Assembly (NCBI RefSeq): GCF_031583065.1
Contig: NZ_CP134053.1
Coordinates: 7,047,001 to 7,111,000, forward strand
Origin: Streptomyces sp. CGMCC 4.7035
GTDB lineage: Bacteria; Actinomycetota; Actinomycetes; Streptomycetales; Streptomycetaceae
Direction: 5' to 3'
Length of the DNA: 64,000 bases
The notes under the pieces were generated by a model that saw only the letters and a program-made list of their open reading frames with translations, made no database searches and was not told where the DNA came from. Position numbers and translations under genes: made by a program. Below are positions 7,687-14,367 of the stretch, in pieces (position 1 is the stretch's first letter; each line of letters begins with the position of its first letter).

Positions 7687-8946
7687 TTAGGGCAAGTCCT
7701 CGCCTTCCTCAGCTCCCGGCCGGAGGGCATCGGACTGCCAGATCAGGCCGTCCACCTGCCTCGCGATGTCCATCCGAACGGCGTCCACCATGTGCTGATA
7801 GCGGGCGGCCATGGCCGTGGTCGACCAACCCATGAGGCCCATGACGGCACGCTCGGGAACGCCGAGGATCAGTAGAACCGTCGCGGCTGTATGGCGGGCG
7901 TCGTGGAGACGTCCGTCGCGAACGTTCGCCTCCGTGAGCAGAGCTTTCCACTCGGTCCAGTCCCGGCGGTGGGACGGGCTACGGCCGTTTTCGTCCGGGA
8001 AGACCAACCCGTTCTCCTCCCAGTACTTCCCGGCCGCCGCCCGCTCCCCTTTCTGTGCCTTTAGGTGGGCACGGAGTAGGTCAACGAGTTGTTCGGGGAG
8101 ACCAACCGCGCGGCGGCCGGCGCGCGACTTGGTGGTGGCCAACTCCGGGTTCGTCCGACGCCTCTGCGGGCAGTATCCGGCGGCCTTGCGCCCGCAGGGG
8201 TCCACGCACCCATGGGCGTACTGAGGCCGGTGTCGACTACGCCGGACAACAAGGAATCCACCGTCAAGGTCCACGTCCTCCCACCTCAGACCGAGCACTT
8301 CCCCTTGGCGCAGTCCGAGGGCGAGGGCGACGGCCCAGCGAGCGGAGTTGCGGTGCTGGTCAGCGGCCTTGAGCAACCGCTGCACCTCTTGGACGCTATA
8401 GGGCTCCACCTCGTACTCCCCCGTCTTCGGCGCCTTGGCCAACTGAACGGGGTTCTTGCCGAGATGACCGCGCCGCACGGCCTCATTGAGGGCGGTGCGC
8501 AAGGTTCGGTGCGCCTGGTGAGCGGTCGCGGGCTTGCTGCCGTTGGCCTGCATCTTGGCGTAGAACGCCTCGATGTGCTCGGGCTTGAGCCTGTCGAGAC
8601 GGTGAGCCCCCAATCCGGGGATCAAGTGCTTCCGCACCGCGACGCCGTACCCGACCATCGTGTTGTCGTTGACGGCGAGGGGCGCGACGTTCTCAATCCA
8701 GTGCGTCAGCCATGCCTTGACCGTCCACGCCTTGCCGGGCTTCTTTACAGTCTTGGCGTCGCGCTGCTTCTCCAACTCGCGTACGGCGGCCGTCACTTCA
8801 GTGCGAGTCTTACGTTCAACATGGCGCCGATCCGGCGTGCCATCGTCGCGGATGCCGACGGTGACGCGGCCGTGCCATTTGCCGTCCTTGCCGAAGTAGA
8901 TCGAGCTGCGGCCGTTGGGCTGTCGGGTGCGCTTCTTCTCTGCCAC
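7687..8946 (-). CDS. int: tyrosine recombinase, AICE integrase
   Basis: A 419-residue phage-type integrase. An N-terminal SAM-like/arm-binding region (about 1-165) leads to the catalytic domain with the first Arg in LRQGEVLGLRWEDV, then the HDARHT box (H-x-x-R) and the Tyr in MAARYQHMVD near the C-terminus. A Cys-containing insertion (HGCVDPCGRK...CPQRR) lies between the first Arg and the HxxR box, as in other Streptomyces element integrases. The start is GTG 8946, with GGAG 7 nt upstream; the open frame further upstream crosses a repeated stem-loop and is not coding. It catalyses attP x tRNA recombination. The gene for excisionase is directly upstream, separated by the stem-loop leader. Confidence 0.93.
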   Translation of the reverse strand: MAEKKRTRQPNGRSSIYFGKDGKWHGRVTVGIRDDGTPDRRHVERKTRTEVTAAVRELEKQRDAKTVKKPGKAWTVKAWLTHWIENVAPLAVNDNTMVGYGVAVRKHLIPGLGAHRLDRLKPEHIEAFYAKMQANGSKPATAHQAHRTLRTALNEAVRRGHLGKNPVQLAKAPKTGEYEVEPYSVQEVQRLLKAADQHRNSARWAVALALGLRQGEVLGLRWEDVDLDGGFLVVRRSRHRPQYAHGCVDPCGRKAAGYCPQRRRTNPELATTKSRAGRRAVGLPEQLVDLLRAHLKAQKGERAAAGKYWEENGLVFPDENGRSPSHRRDWTEWKALLTEANVRDGRLHDARHTAATVLLILGVPERAVMGLMGWSTTAMAARYQHMVDAVRMDIARQVDGLIWQSDALRPGAEEGEDLP

Positions 8947-8966
8947 AGGCAGGCTCCTGTTTCTTG

Positions 8967-9021
8967 GTGTCGGGATGGGACCGGGGCGGCGGGCTGTTCT
9001 GTCCGGGAGTGCCGCCGCCCC
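8967..9021 (-). promoter_or_regulatory. covarying stem-loop leader element, copy A (upstream of int)
   Basis: Stem GGGGCGGCGG (8983-8992) with CCGCCGCCCC (9012-9021), a 19-nt loop GCTGTTCTGTCCGGGAGTG on the plus strand, and a downstream GTCGGGAT box at 8969-8976, 24 nt before the int start. Copies B (12413-12471) and C (18513-18569) share loop and box but have different, mutually compensated stem bases. Confidence 0.8.
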
Positions 9022-9029
9022 GGGCGTCG

Positions 9030-9251
9030 TCAAGCGGCGCGTTGGGCTGCGCGGAGACGGGCGACGTATGCGGCCGGAGCGTCGGCGGGGACGCGACGGA
9101 GACGGCCGACGGGTACGGACTCCAGTTCTCCGGAGCGGATGAGGGCGTAGCAGGTGGTGCGGCCGATGCGGAGGCGGCGGGCGGCCTCTTCGACCTTGAG
9201 GAGAACCAGGGTCGGGTCTTCGGCGAGGGGGAGGCTGGTGGGTTGGTCCAC
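9030..9251 (-). CDS. xis: excisionase, MerR-like helix-turn-helix
   Basis: A 73-residue protein, LKVEEAARRLRIGRTTCYALIRSGELESVPVGRLRRVP, matching the excisionase-family helix-turn-helix (HTH_17) that begins with a short strand and ends in a wing. GTG start at 9251 with AGGAG upstream. Excisionases bend attL/attR DNA and push the integrase toward excision. Its place directly before int, in the same direction, supports the assignment. Confidence 0.9.
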   Translation of the reverse strand: MDQPTSLPLAEDPTLVLLKVEEAARRLRIGRTTCYALIRSGELESVPVGRLRRVPADAPAAYVARLRAAQRAA

Positions 9252-9592
9252 GGCTCACTCCTGTGAGGCTGAGTTCATGGGCAAGTGCCGCCGCACAAAC
9301 CGCAAAATCCGCAGAAACCCGGGGAAGGGTCGTTGACCTGGGGTGATGCGGTGTGCGGGTGGTGACGGGTGGTGCTCCGCAGAAACCCGCGATATTCCGC
9401 AAAAATCCGGGGCGGCCGACGGCCGGTCCCCGTGGGCGGGGCGGTGCTCGGTTTTTTGCGGAATATCGCGGGATTGTGCGACGGGCCCCCGTCCGGGGTC
9501 GGCGTGGGTGCGCGTCGCAGGTCATCGAGGGTGTCCGGTGAATTCTGCGATTTCGCGGTTTGTGCGAGGGGGGTTGCGTGCGCGGGCGGGAG
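9252..9592. other. AT-rich repeat region, candidate origin of replication
   Basis: No gene. A perfect 20-bp inverted repeat has arms CCCGCGATATTCCGCAAAAA (9386-9405) and its complement at 9453-9472. A 14-bp direct repeat TCCGCAGAAACCCG occurs at 9308-9321 and 9376-9389. Further CCGCAAAA/TTTTGCGG-like words lie at 9300-9307 and around 9541-9566. It is flanked by xis and the DUF3987 gene of the replication operon. The unusual AT-rich repeats in an otherwise GC-rich element suggest an origin or initiator-binding iterons; no proof is visible. Confidence 0.55.
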
Positions 9593-11155
9593 TCACCGGC
9601 CGCCGTGGCGCAGGGACGGGTGGGCCTGTAGGCGGGGTGCCGGTGGGCGTCCGCGCTTGCCGGTGCGCTCCGGCTGGTACGACCGCAGGTATCCGTGGTC
9701 TTCCAACAGGGCGAGGGCCGGTTCGAGGTCGGCGACGGTGGGGACCTCGCTGCGGGACAGGACGCTGAAGACGTCCCGCCGGCTGACGTCCTCCCATCCG
9801 TTGTCCCTCAGCGCTTCCAGCACGCTGCGGGCGCGGGACAGGACCGGGTCGGCGCCCATGACGTCGAACACGGCGAGGGCATGGGCGGTGTAGTAGTCCC
9901 CCAGCTCGATGGCCGCGCGCATGGTGGCTTCGGTGACCGGGTGGGCGTAGCCGTTGCCGCCGTGTTCGGCGAGGTGCAGCAGCGCGGCCATGCGGGCGGT
10001 CGCCCCGGCAAGCTTTCCGGCCCAATTCGAGATGTGGCCCAGCTTGCCGCCGCGCGCCTTGAGCTGCGGTTCGATGCGCTTCTGATAGGCGATCAGGGCC
10101 GCGTCCGCCTCCGGGGTGAGCTGGATGACGGCCGGGTCGGTCCACTCCGCGAGCGACAGGGCGAGGTCGATGACCCGGGCGGTGTAGGCGGCGGCCGTCT
10201 CTTGCGGAACCGGGTTGGTAATGATCTCGCGGTCACCGACCGTGGACACCGGCAGGGAGTACAGGAACCGGGCCAACAGTCCCCGTCCCTCGAACCCCTT
10301 CACCTTCCCGATGTCCCGCAAGACGTCCGGCTGCACGGCAAGGCCGATGGTCAGGGCCGGGGCGTCGATGTACTCGCGGCGGGTCTGCCGGTTCACCCGC
10401 AACCGGTCCCCGGCATGCCCCTTGAGGAAGACCTCCATGTTCGGGGCGCCGGAGTAGCGGCCGGCAATGATGTCGAAGATGCCGCCCTCAGCGCTCATCA
10501 CCGACAACCGCCCGCCCTGTTCCGCCATGAGCGAGGTCACCGTCTCAGGTGTCGAGTCGTCCGCCAACAGCACCGGTTCGGCCGGGACGCTGAGCGTGTC
10601 CGCCGTCTGCGCCAACCCGACGGCGGTTCGCACCATCTCATCGCGCTTGTCGCCATCGGCGGACGCGGCCTTGGCGGCGGCCTTGTCGGCCGCTTCCTTG
10701 GCCAACCTCGCCGTCAACTCCGCTTCCACGATCACGGGCTTCATCGCGGACTTGAGCTGCTTCTCCGCCTCATACAGGGGGTTGGTCAGCAGCGCGAAGA
10801 CGGCCGACTTGCGGTTCGCGGGCGGGAGCGCCACAACGGTGTAGAGGTTGGTGGGCTCACGCCAGTTGCCGCGTACGTGGACCACCGACCGGCCGCCGGC
10901 CGCCGTGGCGAGCACGGCGAGGGCGATCGACCCGGCGAGGTCGACCGGGGTCTGTGTCTCCTCTGCGACGGCGGTCACGAACTCCCCCAGCCAGGCGGGC
11001 AGGACGTGGGCGGGAAACGGCGGGCGCTCACGGCGGCCGGTGAGGGGAATGGGGTCCTCCCACACGTCCGGTGCCGCGTCGTCCTCGCCGGGCGGTGCTT
11101 CCAGGGTGGGCAGTCCGGCCCACAGGTCGGGGCTGTCCACAGACTGTGGAGTCAT
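9593..11155 (-). CDS. DUF3987-family protein (helicase-like, replication module)
   Basis: A 520-residue protein of the DUF3987/YfjI type. The N-terminal part (about 40-75) leads into VDLAGSIALAVLATAAGGRSVV and a degenerate P-loop VALPPANRKSAVFALL, the usual form in this family. LLADDSTPETVTSLM, GGRLSVMSAEGGIFDIIAGRY and PALTIGLAVQPDVLRD follow as the conserved core blocks, and a winged-helix-like tail (DVSRRDVFSVLSRSEVPTVADL) closes it. Such proteins occur beside prim-pol proteins in mobile elements and are presumed replicative helicases or helicase loaders. The start at 11155 overlaps the stop of the upstream 107-aa gene as ATGA, so the three genes prim-pol, 107 aa and DUF3987 are translationally coupled. 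Walker A is atypical, so ATPase activity should not be assumed. Confidence 0.85.
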   Translation of the reverse strand: MTPQSVDSPDLWAGLPTLEAPPGEDDAAPDVWEDPIPLTGRRERPPFPAHVLPAWLGEFVTAVAEETQTPVDLAGSIALAVLATAAGGRSVVHVRGNWREPTNLYTVVALPPANRKSAVFALLTNPLYEAEKQLKSAMKPVIVEAELTARLAKEAADKAAAKAASADGDKRDEMVRTAVGLAQTADTLSVPAEPVLLADDSTPETVTSLMAEQGGRLSVMSAEGGIFDIIAGRYSGAPNMEVFLKGHAGDRLRVNRQTRREYIDAPALTIGLAVQPDVLRDIGKVKGFEGRGLLARFLYSLPVSTVGDREIITNPVPQETAAAYTARVIDLALSLAEWTDPAVIQLTPEADAALIAYQKRIEPQLKARGGKLGHISNWAGKLAGATARMAALLHLAEHGGNGYAHPVTEATMRAAIELGDYYTAHALAVFDVMGADPVLSRARSVLEALRDNGWEDVSRRDVFSVLSRSEVPTVADLEPALALLEDHGYLRSYQPERTGKRGRPPAPRLQAHPSLRHGGR

Positions 11156-11475
11156 GAGGCCGCCCTCCCTTCGGCGGTGGTCGTGTGCGGGCAGACGCCG
11201 ACGCGGACGCGGGCGGTCAGCCTGATGACGGCGGCGCGGCCTTGGGCGCGTTCGTGGTGCCCGCAGGCACAGAGCCAGTCGGCGACGGGTACGTCTTCGC
11301 ACTGGATCTGAAGCCCCGGGGTGATGCCGGTGACGGTGACCGTCTGCGGGTCAGAACCAACGGAAGAAAGGACGCCCTTGCGGGCGGCGACCTTCGGTTC
11401 ACGCACGGTCCGCCGCGGCGGGCGCTGTACGGCGCCCTGAGGGCTGTTCGTGGGGGTTCGGGATGCTTTGTTCAT
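11152..11475 (-). CDS. small Cys/His protein of the replication operon, unknown function
   Basis: 107 residues. A basic, Pro/Arg-rich N-terminal 30 residues is followed by a compact domain with LCACGHHERAQ and a later VGVCPH, giving three Cys and several His that could bind zinc. I do not recognise the family. It overlaps both neighbours by ATGA (start with the prim-pol stop, stop with the DUF3987 start), so the three products are probably made in fixed proportion and act together in element replication. Confidence 0.72.
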   Translation of the reverse strand: MNKASRTPTNSPQGAVQRPPRRTVREPKVAARKGVLSSVGSDPQTVTVTGITPGLQIQCEDVPVADWLCACGHHERAQGRAAVIRLTARVRVGVCPHTTTAEGRAAS

Positions 11476-12389
11476 GCCGCGCGCTCCACGGCCGTCTCAA
11501 GGCCGTTGGCGACCGCGCGTCGGGCGTAGGTCTCCGGGACTCCGACGGAGACGGCGGCCGTCACGATCTCCTCGCCGATCGCCGCGAGGCCGCACGGTCC
11601 GGGGCATGCGGTGTGTTGTGCGGCGAGGAACCGGGCGACGCCGAACGCCTGTGATCCCGCGCCGGATTCGGTACGCGCCCGTACCAGGGCGAGGCCGCGT
11701 TCCAGCCCGGTGCGGACGTAGCGCTCAGTGTGGCGGCACCCGGTGGCCACCTGCCGCGACCACGGTGCGCGCGTCGGGAGGGAAGAGGCCACCTCCCCCG
11801 GGGCGGGGGTGGTGTCTTCCTTCACCACCAGGGCGCGCACGGCCGCCGGGAGAACGACCATCCGGCCGGTCCCGGGTCCGAGCCAACGGGCGTACTGCAT
11901 CAGGGACTTGACGTCGACACCGGGCCGGACCGCGTTCGAGGACGGCATGGCGCCCCGGTAGAGCCAGTGTTCGCCCCGCGTCGTCGGCACGATGCGGGTG
12001 GCGGGCAGGGTCTCGCGGGCCCACGCGACGGCCGCCGCATTGTCGAGATCGACCACCGTCAGCCCGGCCCCGCCGGGGTGGTAGGCGACCGCCACCGCCT
12101 CACGCCACACCGGCGCCCACACGGGCGAGGTGAGGACATGCGGGTCGGTGGTCGCGGCGGCCCACGCGTGGCACGGCGCGGGGCACCGGCAGGGGCCCGC
12201 CGCCTTCATGTTGGGTCGTCCGCCGCACGCGTTCCCCTTGCACGTACGGCAGTTCCCGAACGGCACCTTGCCGTCCCGCAGGGGCAGCACCGGGACCCCG
12301 GCCCCCGCGAGGTCCAGAGCGGTGCGCAGGTGGCTCCCGTCCGGGTGATTCCCGTCGGCGGGCCGCCGGGCCTTGCAGTCAGGTGTCAT
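11472..12389 (-). CDS. bifunctional DNA primase/polymerase (prim-pol), AICE replication protein
   Basis: 305 residues. The start at 12389 is 7 nt after AGGAG; a longer frame to 12413 is less likely. The N-terminus shows the prim-pol pattern: ALDLAGAGVPVLPLRDGKVPF, then a Cys-rich insert (NCRTCKGNAC...CRCPAPCH) typical of the actinobacterial subfamily, VAYHPGGAGLTVVDLDNAAA with the catalytic DxD, and VPTTRGEHWLYRG with the conserved His. AICEs replicate with RepSA, RepAM or prim-pol initiators; this is the third type. It probably primes or initiates replication of the excised circle together with the coupled DUF3987 protein. A stem-loop of the repeated family lies in its leader. Confidence 0.88.
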   Translation of the reverse strand: MTPDCKARRPADGNHPDGSHLRTALDLAGAGVPVLPLRDGKVPFGNCRTCKGNACGGRPNMKAAGPCRCPAPCHAWAAATTDPHVLTSPVWAPVWREAVAVAYHPGGAGLTVVDLDNAAAVAWARETLPATRIVPTTRGEHWLYRGAMPSSNAVRPGVDVKSLMQYARWLGPGTGRMVVLPAAVRALVVKEDTTPAPGEVASSLPTRAPWSRQVATGCRHTERYVRTGLERGLALVRARTESGAGSQAFGVARFLAAQHTACPGPCGLAAIGEEIVTAAVSVGVPETYARRAVANGLETAVERAA

Positions 12390-12412
12390 GCTGTAGATCT
12401 CCTGTTCTGCCA

Positions 12413-12471
12413 CGTCGGGATACGGAGACCGAGGGCGGCGGGCTGTCCTGTCCGGGAGTGCCGCCGCCCTC
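12413..12471 (-). promoter_or_regulatory. covarying stem-loop leader element, copy B (upstream of prim-pol)
   Basis: Stem GAGGGCGGCGG (12431-12441) with CCGCCGCCCTC (12461-12471). The 19-nt loop is the same as copy A except for one C/T. The CGTCGGGAT box at 12413-12421 ends 24 nt before the prim-pol start. The upstream gene stops at 12480. Confidence 0.8.
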
Positions 12472-12479
12472 GGGCGTAG

Positions 12480-12989
12480 CTAGTGGTTCTTGACCCAGTA
12501 GGCGTATTCCTGGCGGACGTAGCCGCGCGGTTCGGCGGCCGTCGTCGGGCAGTCCGGCCAGTACGGGGCGCCGAAGTAGTCGCCCTCGCCGGCCAGGTCG
12601 AACGCGACGAGCTGAAGGGCCGCTTCCGTGGCTGCCTCGCACGCGTCGCCGTGGAACCCGTCGGTCTCGCCCTGGAGTGCGATGCGGTCTAGCAGCGCGG
12701 CCTTGCGAAGCCAGTACTCCCGGTCAAGGTCCTCGCCAAACGGCTTGTCAGCAGCCGTCTGAGCGGTCCACCCGATCTCGCTGACCATGCTCGGAGCGAG
12801 CACGTACGCCTCTTCTGGCGTCGGCCACGGGCCCAGCTCGGGGCGGTGGTCCGCGGTGAAGTACAAGCGGGTGCGCTCACCGTCGCGGGTGGGGTACTGG
12901 CGTACGGCACCGGTGGCGAACATGCCGTTCAGCGCGGTAGTGACGCGTTCAGTGTCGGCCGGGTCGCAGATGACGCGGATCTCGAACAT
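12480..12989 (-). CDS. AICE hypothetical protein
   Basis: 169 residues, start ATG 12989 with AGGAGAG upstream. The N-terminal part, MFEIRVICDPADTERVTTALNGMF, looks like a small alpha/beta sandwich strand-helix unit; the rest is acidic with many aromatic residues and no recognisable catalytic motif. I do not recognise the family. Position between the membrane-protein genes and the replication operon suggests an element-specific accessory function, and conservation among AICEs would have to be shown by search. Confidence 0.65.
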   Translation of the reverse strand: MFEIRVICDPADTERVTTALNGMFATGAVRQYPTRDGERTRLYFTADHRPELGPWPTPEEAYVLAPSMVSEIGWTAQTAADKPFGEDLDREYWLRKAALLDRIALQGETDGFHGDACEAATEAALQLVAFDLAGEGDYFGAPYWPDCPTTAAEPRGYVRQEYAYWVKNH

Positions 12990-13008
12990 GGCTCTCCTGT
13001 CTGGCTGG

Positions 13009-13473
13009 TCAGCCGTGGAAGTGGTTGCGCTTGAAGACGGCCTTGCGGATATGGAAGGTGTTGCCGCCGTTGTTGCCGCCCGCACTGAAGACCTGCACGG
13101 CGATCCAGCCACCGAAGATGACGGCAGCAAGGATGATGAGCTGGGTGATCAGCGCAGTCAGGGCGGTGATGAACGCGGTCAGCAGGAACAGTCCGCCGCA
13201 CACCGCGCCGAAGCCGATGCCCCCGAGGGCGATGTTCACCGCCGTGCGCGAGACGGCCGGCTTGGTGGCGACCGGTTCGGGCTTGGCGGGCTCCATGGCG
13301 TAGCCGGTGACGACACGGCCGTCAGGCAGGACGACGCTCGCCACGGCCGGGATGGTGCCCGGCTGCATGGGCATGAGCGGGGCGGTGTGCGCGGGCACGA
13401 TCGGGGTGGGGTGGTGGACTTCCACGGCCGCCGCGTCGTGCGCGGCGGGGCGGTAGGCGGTGGGTTCGTTCAC
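13009..13473 (-). CDS. membrane protein, Spd-like (plasmid spread) candidate
   Basis: 154 residues from GTG 13473, which follows GGAGGA by 7 nt. The first ~75 residues are Pro/Ala-rich and soluble; about residues 78-125 form two long hydrophobic helices (NIALGGIGFGAVCGGLFLLT and ALITQLIILAAVIFGGWIAV), and a short Asn/Gly, His/Lys-rich tail (HIRKAVFKRN) ends it. Spd proteins of Streptomyces plasmids are small, poorly conserved integral membrane proteins that help intramycelial spread. The neighbourhood of small membrane genes downstream of the TraB-like gene fits this. Confidence 0.65.
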   Translation of the reverse strand: MNEPTAYRPAAHDAAAVEVHHPTPIVPAHTAPLMPMQPGTIPAVASVVLPDGRVVTGYAMEPAKPEPVATKPAVSRTAVNIALGGIGFGAVCGGLFLLTAFITALTALITQLIILAAVIFGGWIAVQVFSAGGNNGGNTFHIRKAVFKRNHFHG

Positions 13474-13489
13474 GTGCCGGTCCTCCGTT

Positions 13490-13684
13490 CTAGCGGCCCG
13501 CGTCGGCGAGGGCGCCGGTGATGGCGGTGACGAGCTGGTTGACGGTGTCGGCCGCGCCGGTGTCGGCGAGGTAGAAGCCGAAGAGGGCGGCGGCGACGGC
13601 CGCGCAGGCACCGACCGCGCGGAAGCGCAGGAGCAGCGCGAGGACGGCGGCGAGCAGCAGCACGAGCGGGATGGTGATGACCAT
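13490..13684 (-). CDS. small membrane protein, SpdB-like candidate
   Basis: 64 residues from ATG 13684, GGAG 7 nt upstream. Almost the whole protein is two hydrophobic helices (ITIPLVLLLAAVLALLLRF and VGACAAVAAALFGFYLA), then a short polar tail. The size, composition and place in the cluster of tiny membrane genes match Spd spread proteins. The longer open frame upstream is a shadow of the lipoprotein gene. Confidence 0.65.
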   Translation of the reverse strand: MVITIPLVLLLAAVLALLLRFRAVGACAAVAAALFGFYLADTGAADTVNQLVTAITGALADAGR

Positions 13685-13698
13685 GGGATCTCCGGGGG

Positions 13699-13953
13699 TC
13701 AGCGGCGGGTGCAGGTGGGGTAGGCGGAGCCGTGGAAGCAGTGCTTGTAGTCGTGGCGGGTGACGCGGAAGTCGTGGCGCCGGCCGTCGTTCGTGGTGAT
13801 GGTCAGCCGGTAGCGCCAGCCGCCGGATTTGAAGTAGGTGGCGCTGCGGTCGCTCACGGTCCCGGCCGGTCCGGCGGCGTAGTCCGGGCTGCACGCGGTG
13901 AGGGCCAAGACGGCGCCGACGGTCGTGGCGATAGCCGCGTGGGCTTTGCGCAT
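13699..13953 (-). CDS. small lipoprotein of the AICE
   Basis: 84 residues, ATG 13953 with AAGGAG upstream. The N-terminus is a signal peptide with a lipobox, AVLALTAC, predicting cleavage and lipidation at Cys21. The mature part is about 64 residues, basic, with Tyr/Arg-rich strands and two Cys near the end (HCFHGSAYPTC) that could form a disulfide. A surface lipoprotein in a conjugative element could act in mating-surface contact or entry exclusion; that is inference, as I do not recognise the family. Confidence 0.72.
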   Translation of the reverse strand: MRKAHAAIATTVGAVLALTACSPDYAAGPAGTVSDRSATYFKSGGWRYRLTITTNDGRRHDFRVTRHDYKHCFHGSAYPTCTRR

Positions 13954-13973
13954 GGCGGTTCTCCTTCGGGCGG

Positions 13974-14225
13974 TCAGCGGGTGCCGGCGCGGTAGGTGCG
14001 CGCGGCGCGGTTGTAGATCCAGCGGCCGACGCGTATGCGCTTGCCGGTGGCGTCGCAGCGGCGGCAGTCACGGCCGCGCTTGGTCTTGCCCTTGCGGTCG
14101 GTCTTGATTTCGTGGCCCATGCCGTCGCACTTGCGGCAGTCCCCGAACGGGCTCAGCCAGCACTTGATGATGTAACCGAGAGTGACGGTCAGTAGGAATG
14201 CGGTAGCGAGCGCTGCAAGGCTCAT
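13974..14225 (-). CDS. membrane-anchored zinc-ribbon protein
   Basis: 83 residues. An N-terminal transmembrane helix (LAALATAFLLTVTLGYIIKC) is followed by CRKCDGMGH and CRRCDATGKR, a pair of CxxCx(G)xG-like motifs resembling the DnaJ-type zinc finger, and a basic tail. It is predicted to be membrane-tethered with a cytoplasmic zinc ribbon. It lies directly downstream of the TraB-like gene, separated by the palindrome cluster, and may be part of the transfer machinery. Confidence 0.7.
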   Translation of the reverse strand: MSLAALATAFLLTVTLGYIIKCWLSPFGDCRKCDGMGHEIKTDRKGKTKRGRDCRRCDATGKRIRVGRWIYNRAARTYRAGTR

Positions 14226-14367
14226 CAGGGGCCTCTCAGAGGGGTTGAAGGGGGTTTTCGCAGGTCGGCCGCTACGTGCTAGCGGCCTGATCAGGGGCGG
14301 TTTTGGTCGCTAGCAGGGTTGCTACCGGTAGCGACGTCTGCCGCTACCGGTAGCAGGCTGCGGAGAC
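14226..14367. promoter_or_regulatory. palindrome cluster downstream of traB-like gene, candidate clt
   Basis: Two perfect 12-bp palindromes GCTACCGGTAGC lie at 14321-14332 and 14343-14354, 22 bp apart (two helical turns). A GCTAGC is at 14309-14314, and a hairpin GGCCGCTA-CGTGC-TAGCGGCC at 14267-14287. All share the half-site GCTA/TAGC. In Streptomyces plasmids, clt repeats bound by the TraB C-terminal winged helix lie near traB; this cluster starts 14 bp after the stop codon of the TraB-like gene. Confidence 0.6.
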
